Below are positions 46,843 through 61,492 of a stretch of 64,000 nt of DNA, piece after piece; position 1 is the stretch's first letter; each line of letters begins with the position of its first letter. Made by a program: the position numbers and the translations under genes. The stretch comes from Phlebopus portentosus (taxonomy: Eukaryota > Basidiomycota > Agaricomycetes > Boletales > Boletinellaceae), in NCBI GenBank assembly GCA_037892935.1, contig JAYXKI010000012.1, positions 496,001 through 560,000 of the forward strand. The letters are read 5' to 3'. The notes beneath the pieces were generated by a model. The model made no database searches. It had not been told where the DNA came from and was given only the letters and a program-made list of their open reading frames with translations.

Positions 46843-49196
46843 ATGCGGTCTTGTCTATTATCAGCAGGACTTGTCAGTCTCTACGCGCTCGGGGTAGCTG
46901 GTGAGCATTCTTCGTATCCACTGAACTTTTGGGAGAATGAACTGAAACGTCACAGCGGACGGAAATGACTGGGTCGACCCTGCCTTTGTATTGAAGAAAA
47001 ATGGCATGCCGAATGCACAGAATAGGATCATCAACTTTGCCAAGTCGACAGCGAGTAACGGTCCATGGAGTAAGTCGTTTCATGAGTCTTGGATCAACGT
47101 GTTTTGGCCCATGGCTCAGTGATTTGCGACTGCACTTTTGAACAGCCGTTTTCGGTGGTACGACAATATTACCGCCAAACGGTGACAAGCGCGACTACCT
47201 AAGCTGGGCTCCTTAGTAAGTCATAATTGTACCGGAGAGACTAAACCCATAAATCATCTCGCTCTTGCAGTCATTGGCCGAACTGCAATTGGTGCACCGG
47301 AGGCCGTGCGCACCTGGCCACAGGCGGGAATCGGACTGACTCCGAAAACAGCGGCGATGGAAGCAATTCGGACTCGAATACGAGTGCCAATACCTATGAC
47401 GATGGCGCTCCCGAAGACGGCGGGGAAGATAGCGGAGGGGATGATGGAATTAGTGATGATGGAATCACGATTCCTGACCCGTCAGAGGTATATCTGCCTC
47501 TATCGACATCAACCACAGTCCCTATCGCGCAGAGGAAAATGATGAAGCGCGTCAGGAGCTTCGCGGATTCCGAGCAGCAGGGAGCACTTGTCGCTGACGG
47601 GGACGCTCCGAACCTTCCTTCTATCTTAGCAACGACTGTCATCCCTGAAGCTGAACCGACATCTACGGAGGATAACGTCGCAAATGGAAGTACCGGTGTA
47701 CAAAACGCGAGGAAGACGCAGACGCAGACGCAGCAGCACGCCAAGACAACTGGTACTCCGAAAGGCGAAACGACGCAGAAAGGCGCGGCGACGAAGACAG
47801 CTGGTGGAGGTGGATCCGATTGCACACCATCTCCGACTAAGAGTCTTGCACCTAGTGCCAGTAAGCTCTCCTGATCATTACTACTACTTGCACGTCTCTA
47901 ATAATCTTTCATCAGCATGGACGATGTGCAAATATGTTGTCAAAGACGGTCATGTCAATCCGGACGTTCGCGACATTACGGGAGTAAGCAACGTCGCCGA
48001 CGCTGCGCAGTCCATACTCTACAACGCAGCAGCCGCTGTCCTTGCAGGGTCCCAGGATTACTCGCAAACCGCTGTGCAGTTCATCCAAGCGTTCTTCCTC
48101 GACTCCAAGAATGGTATGCATCCACGCGTCGCATACGGACAGGTTATTCGAGGTCCCGGAACACAAGAGGGACAATATCTCGGGATTATCGACCTTCGCG
48201 GAATGGTCAAAGTTGTAAACGCAGTTCAGATCATGAGAACGGCGAAAGATCCTGCCTGGACGAGCGCGTTGGACGCTCAAACGGTCAATTGGGCTGCGCA
48301 ATATGTCAAGTGGATGCAAACGGATTCGTTGGGCCAAAAGGCCCTTTCAGCACCCAAGTGAGTCTTGACAGTTCCCCGAAAGTTCTGGCTGACATCTTTG
48401 CGCCATGCTAAAGTAACCACGGCTCGTTTGCGACAAACCAACTTACGGCGGTGAACATCCTCGTCCAAGACCCGGGTGCGGCAGGAACTGCGCTCAAAGC
48501 ATACTTCGCGAATCAATTCCAGGATCAGATAGCTGCTTCCGGCGAACAACCCTTTGAAGCAGTTCGGACAAGGCCATTCCATTACAGATGCTTCAACCTG
48601 GAAGCCATGATCGTAGGTCTCATCCTCAACTTGTATACGACATAACTGATGTCCATTTAAGACAAACGCGAAGCTTGGCGATCAGCTAGGTCTAAACTTC
48701 TGGACGGCCAAGTCCAAGTATGGCGCCACCATTAAAGACGCACTCGACTTCGTACTTGCGAAAGGACCTGGAAATGAGGATATCGCAGACATTTTCCCTC
48801 ACGTCGCAGCGATTGCCGCAGCATACGGCGATCCGAATGGGAAATATGCATCGTATCTCAAGCAGAAAGACCCACGCTATCAAGTTTCCGCATACTACTT
48901 CTACGACCAGCCGGCTGCTTTGACGAGGGCTCCGACTTCGCCGAAAAGCAAAGCCGAGCAGGAGATACTCGGCTTAGCGGAACAGCTTGAGAATTTTGAA
49001 GATCTCGCTCAGAGTCTCGAAGCAACGGAACAACCAACGCCTACAAGCCTTCCAATCGCGACACCAACAATCCCCTGGGAATGTCCGGTTGCATTCGCGA
49101 CGCAGACGAGTGGAGTTGGATGACGGCGTTTATGTGACGTGCGATGAACTGAAGCCTCTTTATGGATATGCAGACGAGGCGGGAGATGATGTGTAG
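46843..49196 (+). CDS. Copy 2 of the alginate-lyase-domain gene, C-terminus frameshifted
   Basis: Same exons as 6640-8995, offset 40203. A two-base deletion near 49110 (GACGAGAGTGG becomes GACGAGTGG) shifts the frame, so the protein ends FATQTSGVG at 49123 and loses about 30 residues outside the catalytic domain. The signal peptide, NNHGSF and FHYR motifs are unchanged. Confidence 0.85.
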
Positions 49197-49275
49197 CACG
49201 CTGACTGAGCGAATAGATCGAAAGCCGTGAATAATGTATAGTACGACATAATACAATAGACATACATGTAGAAAA

Positions 49276-50139
49276 TCATCGGACGAAAAGCTTCTTCCCC
49301 CGCAACGGTCTCGCGGCACCAACTCTGCCAGTCTCTTTCTGGTATTGGCGATATGCTTCGCGCAAGTGGTCGGGCGCCAGAGGACCAGTCTCTCCCCGCC
49401 TTTCTTGCACCTTTCGTGCCTTCTCAACGATCTCCCCAACAAAGACCTTTGAGAAACCTGCTACAATCTGGGCAACTGGAGCGGAAACCTGTGCTCCGAG
49501 GGATTGCTGAATAACCTACGACAAAAGAACATAAGAACAAAGAGAATTTTGGGGGGCGAGACGTTACTTACCCTTCGCACGCCTTGCTTTGGCAAGGCAT
49601 TCCGTCTGTACGCCTCGTAACGATCATACTGATCAGGCGAGAAGTTATCCATCAGAACTCTGAGAACCACAGTCAACACGGAAACGCATGGGATAAAAGA
49701 AGCGATAGGCATACTTCAGGTTGTCTTTGGACTGACTCTGCCATGACAATTGCGCAGAGTAATCATCGTCCGCCATGTCAGGAAGCAAGTCTTCTTCGCC
49801 TTCGACATCTTCGTCCATGCCAGCTCGCCCAGAACTCGGAGGAACAGCACCCCCAGATAGCGGATCGGTGAATATGATTGGACCGCTGGTTGTAGCTCCA
49901 TCTTTACTCGCACCTGCTGCATCTGAAGTAGAGGCCTGGATAGGCGTAGCCCATTGAATTGCTGTGGTTGTTGTCCCAGATTGTGAATCTGCGACAGATG
50001 GTGCGGTGCTAGCAGCGCGCGATTTCCTCCCCTTCTTGGTACCTGCAGTTGTCTTGCGACCACCTCCGCCAAGCAATGGTGTCGATGGCGCAGGCGTTGA
50101 TGCTTGTAATGAACTTGTTTGTCCAGGAGGTGAGCTCAT
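49276..50139 (-). CDS. TAF11: Copy 2 of TAF11
   Basis: Identical in coding content to 9075-9938 as far as I can see, with all three exons and the histone fold intact. A second full copy of a single-copy TFIID subunit so close by fits an assembly duplicate or a very recent duplication. Confidence 0.9.
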
Positions 50140-50367
50140 CGTCGTTCGTTATCAAGTGCAGGACGGTCACGTGCTTCTTAATAACTCTAACTTAATTTAA
50201 TGATGAAATCAATCAGTTTCTCGTCAATAATAAAAACTAAAATATACAAGTTACGCCCAAGAAAATGCGATCGAACAAGAAAACTACATGAGTACACAAT
50301 AAATAATGCAGTAATATGACGCAAAACACATGAAAGCAAGAATCAGTGCCTGGGCAGCAAACAGCCA

Positions 50368-51502
50368 TTATGAACCATTCATTCTAGAAGAGTAACTAGA
50401 CGTTTCCTGAGGGGTACCATACATGAGCGGAATCTGAGGCTGTTGGATGAGGAATTCAGCTTGCGGACTATCACGAAGTCAGATTAACATCAGCTTCTGG
50501 GGAAACGTATGGCTAGACTGACCCAAGTTGGATTCGAATCATTTCATCCAGTGCTTGCTCTTTCAGTTCCCTTGCTCGTAGTTCTTCCGCACGGACGACC
50601 CGAAGCTCTTCAAGAAGACTCTCATGTTGCTCTAGTGCGAAACGGTGCTTCGCTTTCATGACGAGGTACCGCACCATGGCGGGGGATCGGCCAAAGATCT
50701 TGCCTGTCGCTGGATCCTTGTGCTGCAGGAGATGTTCTGGAAGCGCGTCTTCGCGTTCTTCGTCCGATGTGGAGCTCAGAGCTCCAGGGCTTCTACCTCG
50801 AGGGTTTCCAGAAGGATTGAGATAGTCGGAACGTTCGTCTTGCGGTGTGAATCCTATCCTTTCTTCATCACCCCACATAACCCCAGCACTCAGGTCAGTC
50901 GGAGAATTGCCTTCCACCTTCAACACGGGGGTAACTTCGGTTTCTGCTTCTTCGTCACGTTTTCGCTTACGGCTTCCGCCACGGCCAGGTGCAGGTGGTG
51001 ACATGTTATGCTGGAGACGCATGTGCTTTGCCATCGCATCTGAACGAGTGAAGGACTTGTCGCACTCAGGCAGTGGACATGTGAACGGCTTCTCCCCTGT
51101 GTGAGCCCGAATGTGCGAGATAAGCGCGAAGCGTGATGCCTGCTGTATACCGCGACGAGGACACGTTGACCACTCGCAGGTGTAATTTGATTTGTTCATC
51201 CCGATATGGTCTGGAGGCTTTATTCGTCAGGCACAGCAAAGTTGTCAGTTATGTAGTATCTAGCATACCGTCGTGAATATGATTGATCAGGGCCTGAAGT
51301 TCGGAAAATGGCCGTCTACAGTCAAGCCATTGACATGTTACACTTTCTAGTTCATAATCTCAATTGGTTCAACGCTGTACACTTCAGCATCATAAGAAGA
51401 ATCATAAGGATCTTGTTCTCCGCCAGCTATGGGAGTGAAGAAAGGCGAGGGAGATCTACCACTGGGCGGGGGCGTAGCACTGCCATGTCTGCTCACAGAC
51501 AT
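50368..51502 (-). pseudogene. Copy 2 of the C2H2 zinc-finger gene, exon 1 frameshifted
   Basis: The zinc-finger exon (50513-51199) is identical to copy 1. Exon 1 lacks one C (ATAATCTCCAATTGG reads ATAATCTCAATTGG near 51358), which breaks the frame upstream of the first finger. The lesion is a one-base change in a two-C run. Confidence 0.75.
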
Positions 51503-52004
51503 GGTAGATGGTAAATAAGAACTGAAGAAGCCCTTAGCACCTGTCGTTTGACCCCACGCCGCGCACGTGGCAGTCCTTAGGACTGGTATTAAGTAAGAGC
51601 TGATAAAGTGGCGGCTATTCCATCTCTCTCTCCATCAGACATCGCCTCATCGAAAGAAAAGGAGAAGCGGGGAAGTGAAACGTTTTTTACGTCGTTCCAT
51701 ATGCAGGCCGTCCTTGCCGGATTCAAAGGAACAGAAGAAGCCTCGAAATTCGGCTGTGCTTATCTCCTACCCTAGATGTCCTTCTTTACCTAGCCGACTG
51801 TCGGGTATAGGCTCTTAACTTGCTGGGAATTGTTTCGCCGCAATTGAATGCTAGAAGCCAACCTAAATGACGAAAGCGCCTGGAATATTCACCCAACGGA
51901 AGTAAATTGCCTGGATGGAGACTGTCCCTGGGACGTATATGATAAATCTCTACCCGACATCACCGCGCACGCTCTGGCAGATTATGCCCTCATGAGTGTG
52001 CGCC

Positions 52005-54168
52005 ATGTCAGGTCCTCGAGAAACAGTTGATTACGATATCCCTTCCTACGTCACTGACTTTTCCGCTTACTTTGATCACTCAGACTTTCGATTGGAGTGC
52101 CAGGCAGTCGGCGGGTTTGCAGATGTCTATTCCAACGTGCTCGGTATTCAGAAATTTGCGGTCAAGGTGCTTCGTCCGTGGATTCGAACGGCCACAATGA
52201 AGAAGGTAATTCCGATTCATTTTTATACCAAAGGTTTCTGATGATCCATCCAATGTGGCAGGATTTTAATTTCGAGCTAAGCTCTTGGGTAAAACTTGGA
52301 GAGCATACGAACATCCTCAAGTTTGTCGGAATATGCTACACGACGCTCTTGTCGGAGGTTCCGCAACCTTGTCTGCTTTCATTCTGGCAAGAGAATGGAC
52401 AACTCGGCATTTACTTGAAGAGTAAACCAAATGTAGATCTACTGGAAATCGTGGGCCACTTTTACGTGCATTCACGTGTGCTCATTTTGACAATGATGAA
52501 AGATTCGAGGAGTCTTTGCGGGTGTGAAACACATGCACGGAAAAGGAGTTATTCATGGTGACATTCGTGGTGTAAGATGCTGTATATTCTGTTCCCAAAC
52601 TACAGCGATTGACGAGCACGGAACAGGGAAATATTCTGGTTTCGAGCTCGGGCATTCCGCTCATCGCAGACTTCGGTCTGTCAAAGCTAATCGGCCGCGA
52701 ATCTTCAATATCAATCGGTGCCGGTACGACTCGATGGATGGCACGAGAGCTTCTTCATACAGACCCGTCATCACTCGGAACAGGGATAAGCTACAGGAGA
52801 TCGAAAGCCAGCGACATATGGGCATTAGGGATGACAATTTTGGTACGGACTGATGTGATGTTGACTTTCAGCACTTGTTGATAGACCTCTAGGAGCTCCT
52901 TTCTGGTCAGAAGCCATACTGTGACTATGCAAATGAGTGGCACATTCCTCAAGTCATATTTCGAGGGGAGAAGCCGAGATTCCCCGGTGTCTTTCATGAG
53001 AGCTGGGCATCTTTTGAGGACATACTCCTAGAGATATGCAAAACTTGTTGGGTGGACAATCCTTCTGAACGCCCCACGATAGAGAGGCTATCTGATGATC
53101 TCGAGTGAGCTGCAAACGCGATCTTTTATTGCACAAGTTGACTTAACATTCCTATTCAGGGACCTGCGCGACTTCGGGATTATCCAAATCAGTGAGGATA
53201 CTAGCTCCAATGATTCGTCCGCAACTCCACGAGCACGACCTCAAGACGACCATGCGCAGCTATTCGATAGTATTGAAGCTCTTAGTCTATCTGATCGAGA
53301 TGGTACTTTCAGCAATTCTGGGTTCTGTGGATCTCAGCCCAATAACCGAGACGCAGACCGAGCAACCGAACAAGGTACAGCGAATCATCCACCATCGAAT
53401 TCCCAAATCGCGGATCCTTAACTGCGGTTTCGAAGAAACTAAGAATCGGTTGTCGGATGGTTACAAGATATGTACGCCTTGGTAATTTCTCATTAACCAT
53501 CGCTTATACTCATTCTTCCTTCCAATAGCGTATATGACAGCCTTTTCCAATCATCTAGTCGCCTCCAAGCGACTCAGAAAGCATACGTTTAATTGTCGCT
53601 TCGAAGGCCCTCCGCATGCTCCGAGGTGGTACGTGTCAATTTCGGGTGCGTATTCCATATCGTTCCTTTGTTCTATTCGTTTCTCTGAAACGTAGAAGTT
53701 GAAGACCTGTTGTATGGGGAAGCATTTGGCCCTAGTAAGAAGCTTGCGCAAGAAGAAGCAGCAAAAATAGCGATTCGTTGCCATAGGTTGACCTAAACTC
53801 GTTTCTCTTAGATGACCGAGTTCACCGACGTGACTCTTTTTCCGTTAGAAAACGAAGAAATTGGTCCAGAAGTACCATATCTTCCCATTTTCTTGAACCG
53901 ATTGAATGTCCGTGGATTGCAATGCTATGCCCAATTCCGATGGAAGTCGGAACGCTCCGTTGGAAAGCAATGCGGAGAATGGGTTTCCACACTCTACTGT
54001 GAGCTATTCATTGAAAACTGGAAATTTTATTTTCAAAGGCACGACTAATGTCCGGCTAGGGAAGGGAATAGCGGTCGGACGAGAGGTAAAGAGGAACGTC
54101 AGAGAGCTAAAAGTGCGCAGGGAGAAGCTGCGAGAGCTGCCCCTTTGAATCAAATATTGTTATCTTAA
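52005..54168 (+). pseudogene. Copy 2 of kinase-dsRBD gene C, linker and dsRBD2 altered
   Basis: The kinase exons are unchanged. Near 53417 CCCAACTG reads CCTTAACTG, adding a base and a stop in the linker. Near 53770 one base is added before the dsRBD1 end, and near 54080-54115 several small changes shift helix 2 of dsRBD2, so that the frame ends KLRELPL. The kinase could still be made alone if this copy is real. Confidence 0.7.
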
Positions 54169-55074
54169 CAATTATTTTTTGGGTTCCTGCATTTACAAAT
54201 CTTGTCCCTGGATGTCCCTGTTACAAGCGAAATTAGATATATCCAGTCCACACTTTGGTCCGCAAAAAGTAAAACTGAGGCCCTGGCAAATTCATAAATA
54301 TATGTACACCTTATTTTGAAATCCCCAGGTCAAGAGGCCTTGACGTAATTCCTCTGAGAAGGGGCTTCTGGTGTCCTAATCCGGTTCTTCAGGCACACAA
54401 CGTCACCGTTACTCCATCTACAAGTACACACTCCGATCAGACACTGCAACTCGGTTGGCTTACGAAGTCGAGCCAACCTAAGTAGATATACAAGGTTAAA
54501 GAACACAATATTAATGGCTGTGGATTTGGATATTTGGGTCACTTCAGGGCCACTTCTAAACGCGTCTTGAAAAAAACGAGCTTCGTTGGCACTGCCCCCT
54601 CGTAAGAATCCAGGGTCGACACAGTGTGGGCACATGCTGGGCCTTGTTGGCGCCTATTCAGAGTTCAATTGCAGTTCAGTGTATCATTGTATCTCCGCCT
54701 TGATGTACGTAGGGTCTATCGATTTCATTAGAACTGACCTTTAAATTTTGAATCGGAGATTTATCGGCGTATAGATAGCTTCATTTGGATCGGTGATCGG
54801 CAACTTCCAATTATATACCAGGGTGTGTCACTGGATTCATCGTTCGTTCTCATCCAACTTGTCCAGAAACCAGAATCGTGAGGTTGTCTCATAAACACCT
54901 TTCTTTCGTATGACCAGCAAGGTGGTCTCCTTATCGTGATTAGCATTTACCTATACTTCTGTCTGCTTAAATCTCGCTTGTTCTCCTTCGTAACGCGCGA
55001 TCGAGGTCTACATTTAACTTCAGCTCCGTTTTCCCGCACTAAGCACAATACCAAGCCGCTACCACCACCTCGAA

Positions 55075-57408
55075 ATGGGCTCACCACTAGATGATTTTGA
55101 CCTCGCCGCGCTGGTAAACAATATTACCGACAGTCTCGGCGTGGACACACCGCCCGTGTCCTCATCTCCAACAGCTGGCTTTACTTTGCATAAGGCCACA
55201 ATGGGACGCGCCCCTGTTCTAGTCAAAGTCTTCAGTGGAGTCCCGCAAGGCTCTTTGACTCCAAGCGAAAGCAGAAAAGTATCTAAAGTGAGCGTCTTTT
55301 TAAGAATACCTAGGCACAACTCATATGTTCTATTGTAGGCCTTTCTCTCTGAACTTGGATCCTGGAAGTTCCAATTCAGTTTAAAGTCCTTCGTAAATAT
55401 CATCGGGTACAGTGAATACGTTGATAGTATATTGCCAAGCCCTGTATACGAGCAAACAGAATTGGCAAGGAGGCACCTGAAGAAACAAAAAGATGTGGAC
55501 CTCTTGGGATTTGTTCGTTTTCTGGTGTATGTCGATCTCGAGGCCTCGAATTGATCTTTCGCAAATAGATCCAAAAGATAATCGAAGGCGTAGAGATTAT
55601 CCATCGAAATAATGTTGCGCATGGAGACCTCAGAGCCGTCCGTATAAATGATTTGTGCGTCGCCGCATTGTCTGAGTTTTCTCACAGGACAATATTCTTG
55701 TTGATTCCTTCGGTTTTCCGCGGATATGCGATCATGGACTGACGCGGATTATCTGCTTGCTGGACAAACACAAGCTTCGAGGCAAAACGGATGTTGAGCC
55801 AGCCATGAGGTGGATGCCTCCGGAGTATCTTCACCTTGACGATGATGCTCCGTTTATCCTAAGCAAGCAAGGCGATATCTGGTCTTTGGGAATGACAATT
55901 TTTGTAAGTTTTTGATGCCTCGACGCCGTTCTGAATTATTGCACTGCTGTACAGGAATTATGGTCTGGTAATATGCCGTACTATGGAACTCCGGTGGACA
56001 GAGTCGCAGGCAAAATACGTCGAGGAGAATCTCCCATCTTCCCGAAAGTCCTTTTACCCGGTCTAGAAAGCCTGAGAGAAGCGGTCTCCTTCTTGTGCGG
56101 TTTGTGCTGGAAGTCTAACCCTGCAGACCGCAGAACAGCTCCAGAACTTACTCATATCACACAGTTAGTCGTCGATGTTTCAATCTGGTTCTGCATCTTC
56201 ATTTAACTTTGTCGAACAGAGAGCTGAGAAAAGGGAATGGGATTCCTTCCATTATCAAAGAATATGAGATGGGGAATAAACGCATGCCGTTCACTTCCAA
56301 GGAGGGCTCGACGACAAATTCATCACATTCGCATCTCCAGGAACTCGGACATTTGAAGTTCAAAGCTTCAAAGTCCTTCGGACGGATACGATTCGGGTTA
56401 TAACACTACTTCAGGTACTGATTAAGCGTCCAACTTGTCCTTCATCGCCACCTCACAATACTTTGTAATCTCCATACAGAACCAGATCCTTCCAGAAGGA
56501 ACGAGGTGAAGACGGAACCGAGCGAAGTCGAGACGTCAGTGTCGGGTTGGTCCCATTCCGGTCCGCCACCAAGGTTGGCCTACAAATGTGCCCGCTCCTC
56601 CGCAAGCAGTACGTGGTATCGAGCCCGTCCATCAGGCCAAGCTCGATCAGCAAATGGGGAGTTCCACTCAAACACCGTTTAGCGCGTTTCCGCCTCCACC
56701 GTCTCCGGATTCTCCTTTGGGCTCTATTAACTGTAACCTCGTTTTCATTCCACTAACTTTGTTCTTATACTCATTCATTCGCGCGCAGCGTGGATGACAG
56801 CTCTGCTGAACTATAAAGCCAAACACAAGTTATCCTCGTTAGATATCAAGAGGAAATCGTCTGGTGAGGACCACCAACCAACTTTCACGACGATTTGCAG
56901 AAGTATGCACGACGATCCATCGCGATCCTGTACATATGAACTGATTTGTTCAATTTTAGTCGATGGAAAGGAATACGCACGCTGTACGGATGCAAAGAGA
57001 AAAGGTGCCGATGAGAAGGCAGCCCGGGATGCATTGACTAAACTCTGTAAGAGTGCAATAACATATGAAACATTTTTAACCACTGATTGTTATTTAGATG
57101 AAGAGAATCCATCATTGGCGATTGAATCGACTCCTTCCTATCTATCGGTTTCAAAAGCTATCTGGCAGAACATGACTTGACGGATCGTATCGAAATGAGG
57201 TACGTCGCGATGGGGAGAAGATCATAATCTAACCTGGTCGTGCCACTTATACAGTACGTCTCCTTTCTTCCGAGCAATTCGGAGTAGAAGGTGTTAATTT
57301 CTCATGGAAGGAGACGGAACGTCACTCGCGACTGGACAAGCCGCATCTAAGCAGAAGGCAGCAGAGGTCGCGGCAAGAAATGCGGCGACAAACTGGAACT
57401 CCAGATGA
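55075..57408 (+). pseudogene. Copy 2 of kinase-dsRBD gene D, linker and dsRBD2 frameshifted
   Basis: The kinase exons match copy 1, including DHG. In the linker one C is lost near 56323, one A near 56370, and one C is gained near 56570. One T is lost in a TTTT run near 57150, so the frame ends SYLSVSKAIWQNMT inside dsRBD2 helix 1. A compensating G is gained near 57214. Confidence 0.75.
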
Positions 57409-57691
57409 AACGTACTCATTTCTTTGTACCATACTTTAGGTAACACTACGTTTGCGTGTACTTGTCCGTATTCAGTATTTTGTCGAGTCTCTTACACTCA
57501 TTAATTTACATGTACGTATGATCGTCGAAGTGTCTGTCACACGGATACCTATTGTTGCCCCTACTGGTGATGTCGTCAAATTAGCAGATCACGTGCTTAG
57601 TGATGGTCCACGCGATTTATTTTGGAGTCGCTGGCCGTTCTTTTGAGCTCGTAAAGTCATGGCGGTCTAGCTAGCGAATGCTTTCTCTCTT

Positions 57692-60600
57692 ATGACAGAC
57701 TTCAAGTGGACGCATTACTGGAAGCAGATTCGGGCGGCTCTCATAGCTGGTCACTGGAATTCATCTTGTCCAGGAAAGACACCCAATGGCACCTTGCTGC
57801 CCTGGTCTGAACTCTTCCGCAAAGCCAAGAAACATTCAAAGCATTCAGGTATTTGAAGATGTTGTTTTTCGCCGTGTTGAAGCTCTGATTCTCTGCTTGC
57901 TTGGATGTCAGATGTGCCGGAGACGGCGCTTCAAACTTATTTTCTCTCGTTACTGTTAAGCACCACAAAGGCTGCTGCGCGCGATGTCGAGGAAAAGAGC
58001 CAAGTAGATGGTGATGGTTTTGGTTTGGGAGATGAATGTGTCCTTCTGGAAGAAAGATGCGAGGATGCGTTGAAAGTCTACGAAGACCTGCAACAGTTAA
58101 ATTCTTCAGACGAAGTACGTGTCAATCCTAGATGTTTTGCCGGGGTGATTCTCAATATCTGGTCCTCCAGTATGTAAGGCAAGCATTGGCATATTTCGCG
58201 TACGCTCTCAATCGGCCTTCGGAATGTCTTGAATACGTCTCAGGTGTCGCTTTCGGAGAGCAGCTGCTATCCTCGAACCCTAGTATTTTCGTCACGTCCG
58301 AAGATGAGAAGATAGAGAGATTGTCACAACGGTCAAGTCATTCAGCACCTGTGGAAGTTTCGGATGACAGCGTTTGGGTATTCATGGAGGCGCTTCGTAG
58401 TGCCTGTCTGGAAGGCAAGTGATTCAATCTTTCCCCTGACAATTTAGCAACCTGATGGGTTTTGATTTGTGACATGGCTCATGAACGTATATCTCCAGGT
58501 TCTCCCTCTCAAGCTTTAGCCTCTTATGACAAGGGAGTTCATCTTCTTCAGGCATTCTCTGTTCCGAAATCTCCTCCACCTCGTGCAGGCAGGGCAAGCT
58601 TTGAATCTTTCAACAAGTACACCGAATTATGGCGGTGGACCGAGCGGCTCTTGTGGCGCAGTGTCATTCTCTCTGCACAACACAGGAGTATCGAATCAAT
58701 TATGCCTCTCTTCCAAACCTACACCTTCCACAGCGTACACTGGCCTCTAGTTTTCAGCCAGATCACCGTTCAACAATATTAACGTTTTATTTACGTGCGC
58801 TTATTCTACTTTCGTCTCAATCAAACCAGTATCAAGCAAAAGCTGCTTGGACTCATGAAATGCGCAATGTGGTACACGAGTACCGCGCGGTCTTGGGCGC
58901 ATCAACGCATTTCCCGACCGCTGGTGAACACAACGTGCTTGTGGAAGAATTCGTTGATTATTGTGTTGCTGGTTGGGAGGCGGGTGGAGCAGTATCGGAA
59001 CAAGCCTCTTGGGTAATTGACGTACGTTATTCTCCTCGACTGAGAGGGTAGGTCACTTAATCCAACTTGTTCGTTTTCGAACTTTTTGAAGGTTTTATGG
59101 TGGGCGACTCGACTCACTTTCAATTCACCGCGTGTGTTGCGACATATGTTCCGGCTGCTTCATGTGTCTGGCGACAATGAGCTAGCGAAACGCGTCTTAC
59201 GCTTGTACGTGCAAATTGTCAGGAAGGCTCGCGAGACTGGCACAATGAATGACCAGGGTGAGGACACTCACGACACTTCGACAACAGAATTGGATGTGCG
59301 ATGGGTACAAACGCTGATTCAGGGTGCGCGGATGTTGTGTAGAATTCCAGGGGTATCAAGAGGCTCGTGAAGCGGCCGAACTCGTGGCATATGCACGAGA
59401 TCGTGTTAAAATTTGAGTGACGAGCTCGTAGCAAGTGTAGACCTCGCCGACGGTATTTGCATAGCTGTTCTTGCAATAAGAGGTATCGCTTGTGTATTTT
59501 CTCTTATGGACCACATACTGACTGTTCCTTAGAACAAGAGCCTACGACGAGAGGCCCTCTATTGTCCATTTCTGTTGATTTGCTGCTGCGCGGTTGAGCG
59601 GAATCCGACGCCTTCTGCATGCTTCCATACCGCCATCGCGCTCTCCCGTCCCATTCCTGAACGGAATCTTCAGAAAGCTGTCGAGCTGTGCCGACGAGCT
59701 GTGGAAGCAGAGCCAAAGATGTACGGTTTTGGCATCTTCTTGCACTTCTCGCTGCCAAACAAGGGGAATGGAAGAAGGCAGAAGGTGTTTTACAGGCTGC
59801 TCTTGAGATCGTAGAAGATGTAGAATTTCGATCACAGGAAGAAGAAATAACAAGAAACGGGGTAGTTTCTAGAGATTTCGCGGCTACAAATGGACACCAG
59901 ACACCTACTTCTACCATACCTTACCCCGAAGGCAATGGAATAAACGGTTCGGCTGTTCGAACAGATTCCCTACCGGATAGCTTCTGGATTGATCCAGATG
60001 CCCGATCCCTTCCACCTGCCGCGAGCCTTTTGCAGCCTATACCAGATCACCCTCCTCCGACTCGACGTCAGCTTTTCGAGCATGTCCTCCAGTTAAGAAT
60101 GACGCAAATCGCCATTGCGGAGCTTGTCGAGGGTCCGGAGAGTGTTGAAGCATGTTGGCTGGAAGTATTTGAGTGGTATTCCCAAAGACGGGATACGATC
60201 CCGCAAGTCGGTAAGTCCATATCGCGCGGTGTCTACAGAGTTTCTATCTCAACATGTTAAATTGCAACAGGCTCAACAAGACCTTCTTCGGATGCTCGTC
60301 GTACTCCCACTCCTGCATACGCTGAAAGCGCAGCGCGTGGATCTTTGCAGGCACCAAGTGAAGTCGCGGAAGGGTCCTCGCTCAGTGTTTCAAACAATCA
60401 GTCTACTGCTTCTACATCAGTGGAAACTGTCACGGTCCGATCACCTATTCGTTCTTCAGCGGATCGAGCCACGGAAGTGGTTCAATCGGGGAGAAGGAGC
60501 AAAGAAAGAAATTCCACCGAATCGCAGAACAGCGATCGTGACAAGAAAGGAAAACGAGTACAACGGATGCTTAAAAATCAGGTGCACAAGCAACAGGCTC

Positions 60601-61492
60601 GGATGCACACGATATCAAGGAAGATTGGACATGGGGTCGTGAAGGGCAGTATGAATTTGTACCGGTCAAATTCTGCTCCAGGTATGAAAGTCTTCTGTGA
60701 CCAGCCTTCAACTCCGTGTCTCTTACACGAACGTTCTATCAGATCTCCATTCAATGTTAGTGCATGCGGGTCCTTATCAGGCTTCATCTATACACTCTCG
60801 AAGGCGCATCTCATTCAGCTCAAGGGTACCTCGGTCAGAGAGAGGGCGCGAAGCATACTCTCCACCACCATCCCCACCTCCGCCTGCTCTTCTTCCCACG
60901 ACCACACAAGAGAGTTCACACAGCATTGGAAACGCTCGAGAAAGAAGACTACTCAGTGACTTATGGTTGATGTCGGCGGCGACGTTTAGGCGCCTGGAGA
61001 AGATCGATCAAACACGAGGCGCTATCCAGGAAGCAGAGACGCTCGATGAAGAGAATGAAGCTGTGTGGGTGCAGGTGTGTGAGAAGTTCCCTCTGGCTTC
61101 TTAAGTTATTGACAAGTACTGCCCTGCAGCTGGGTCTGTACTTCTCTGCACAGGGCGAAGAGAGCAAGGCGATTGAAGCCTTTCAGAAGGCACTGTTCAT
61201 ATCACAAGATGACGTACCCGCCACTATTCATCTCTGCAACTTATATCTCACTTCCCGATCACCTCTCATCCGATCCGATTCGTACGGTGCTGTAGATATC
61301 GCTGTCGGAATGTTGGAAGCAGTTACTCGAGGATCGGGCTGGGATGTAGCGGAAGCGTGGTATCTGTTGGCTAAAGCTTACAATATTCAAGGCCGAAAAG
61401 ACCGTGAGAGAGAATGCCTGATGTTCGCTCTTGGACTCGCGGAAGTACGTGGTGTACGTGACATAGGCACCGCCATTGGCTGGTCCCTGTGA
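57692..61492 (+). pseudogene. Copy 2 of the Ypp1/TTC7-like TPR gene, several lesions
   Basis: Relative to copy 1 it has lost a splice acceptor near 58470 (TTTGTAGGCATGG reads TTTGTGACATGG). It lacks one C near 58747, changes and loses bases near 59353 and 59407, lacks two bases in GCGCGCGG near 59590 and one A near 59717, and gains three bases near 59980 (CTTTGA reads GCTTCTGGA). From 60 kb on it is identical. Confidence 0.78.
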
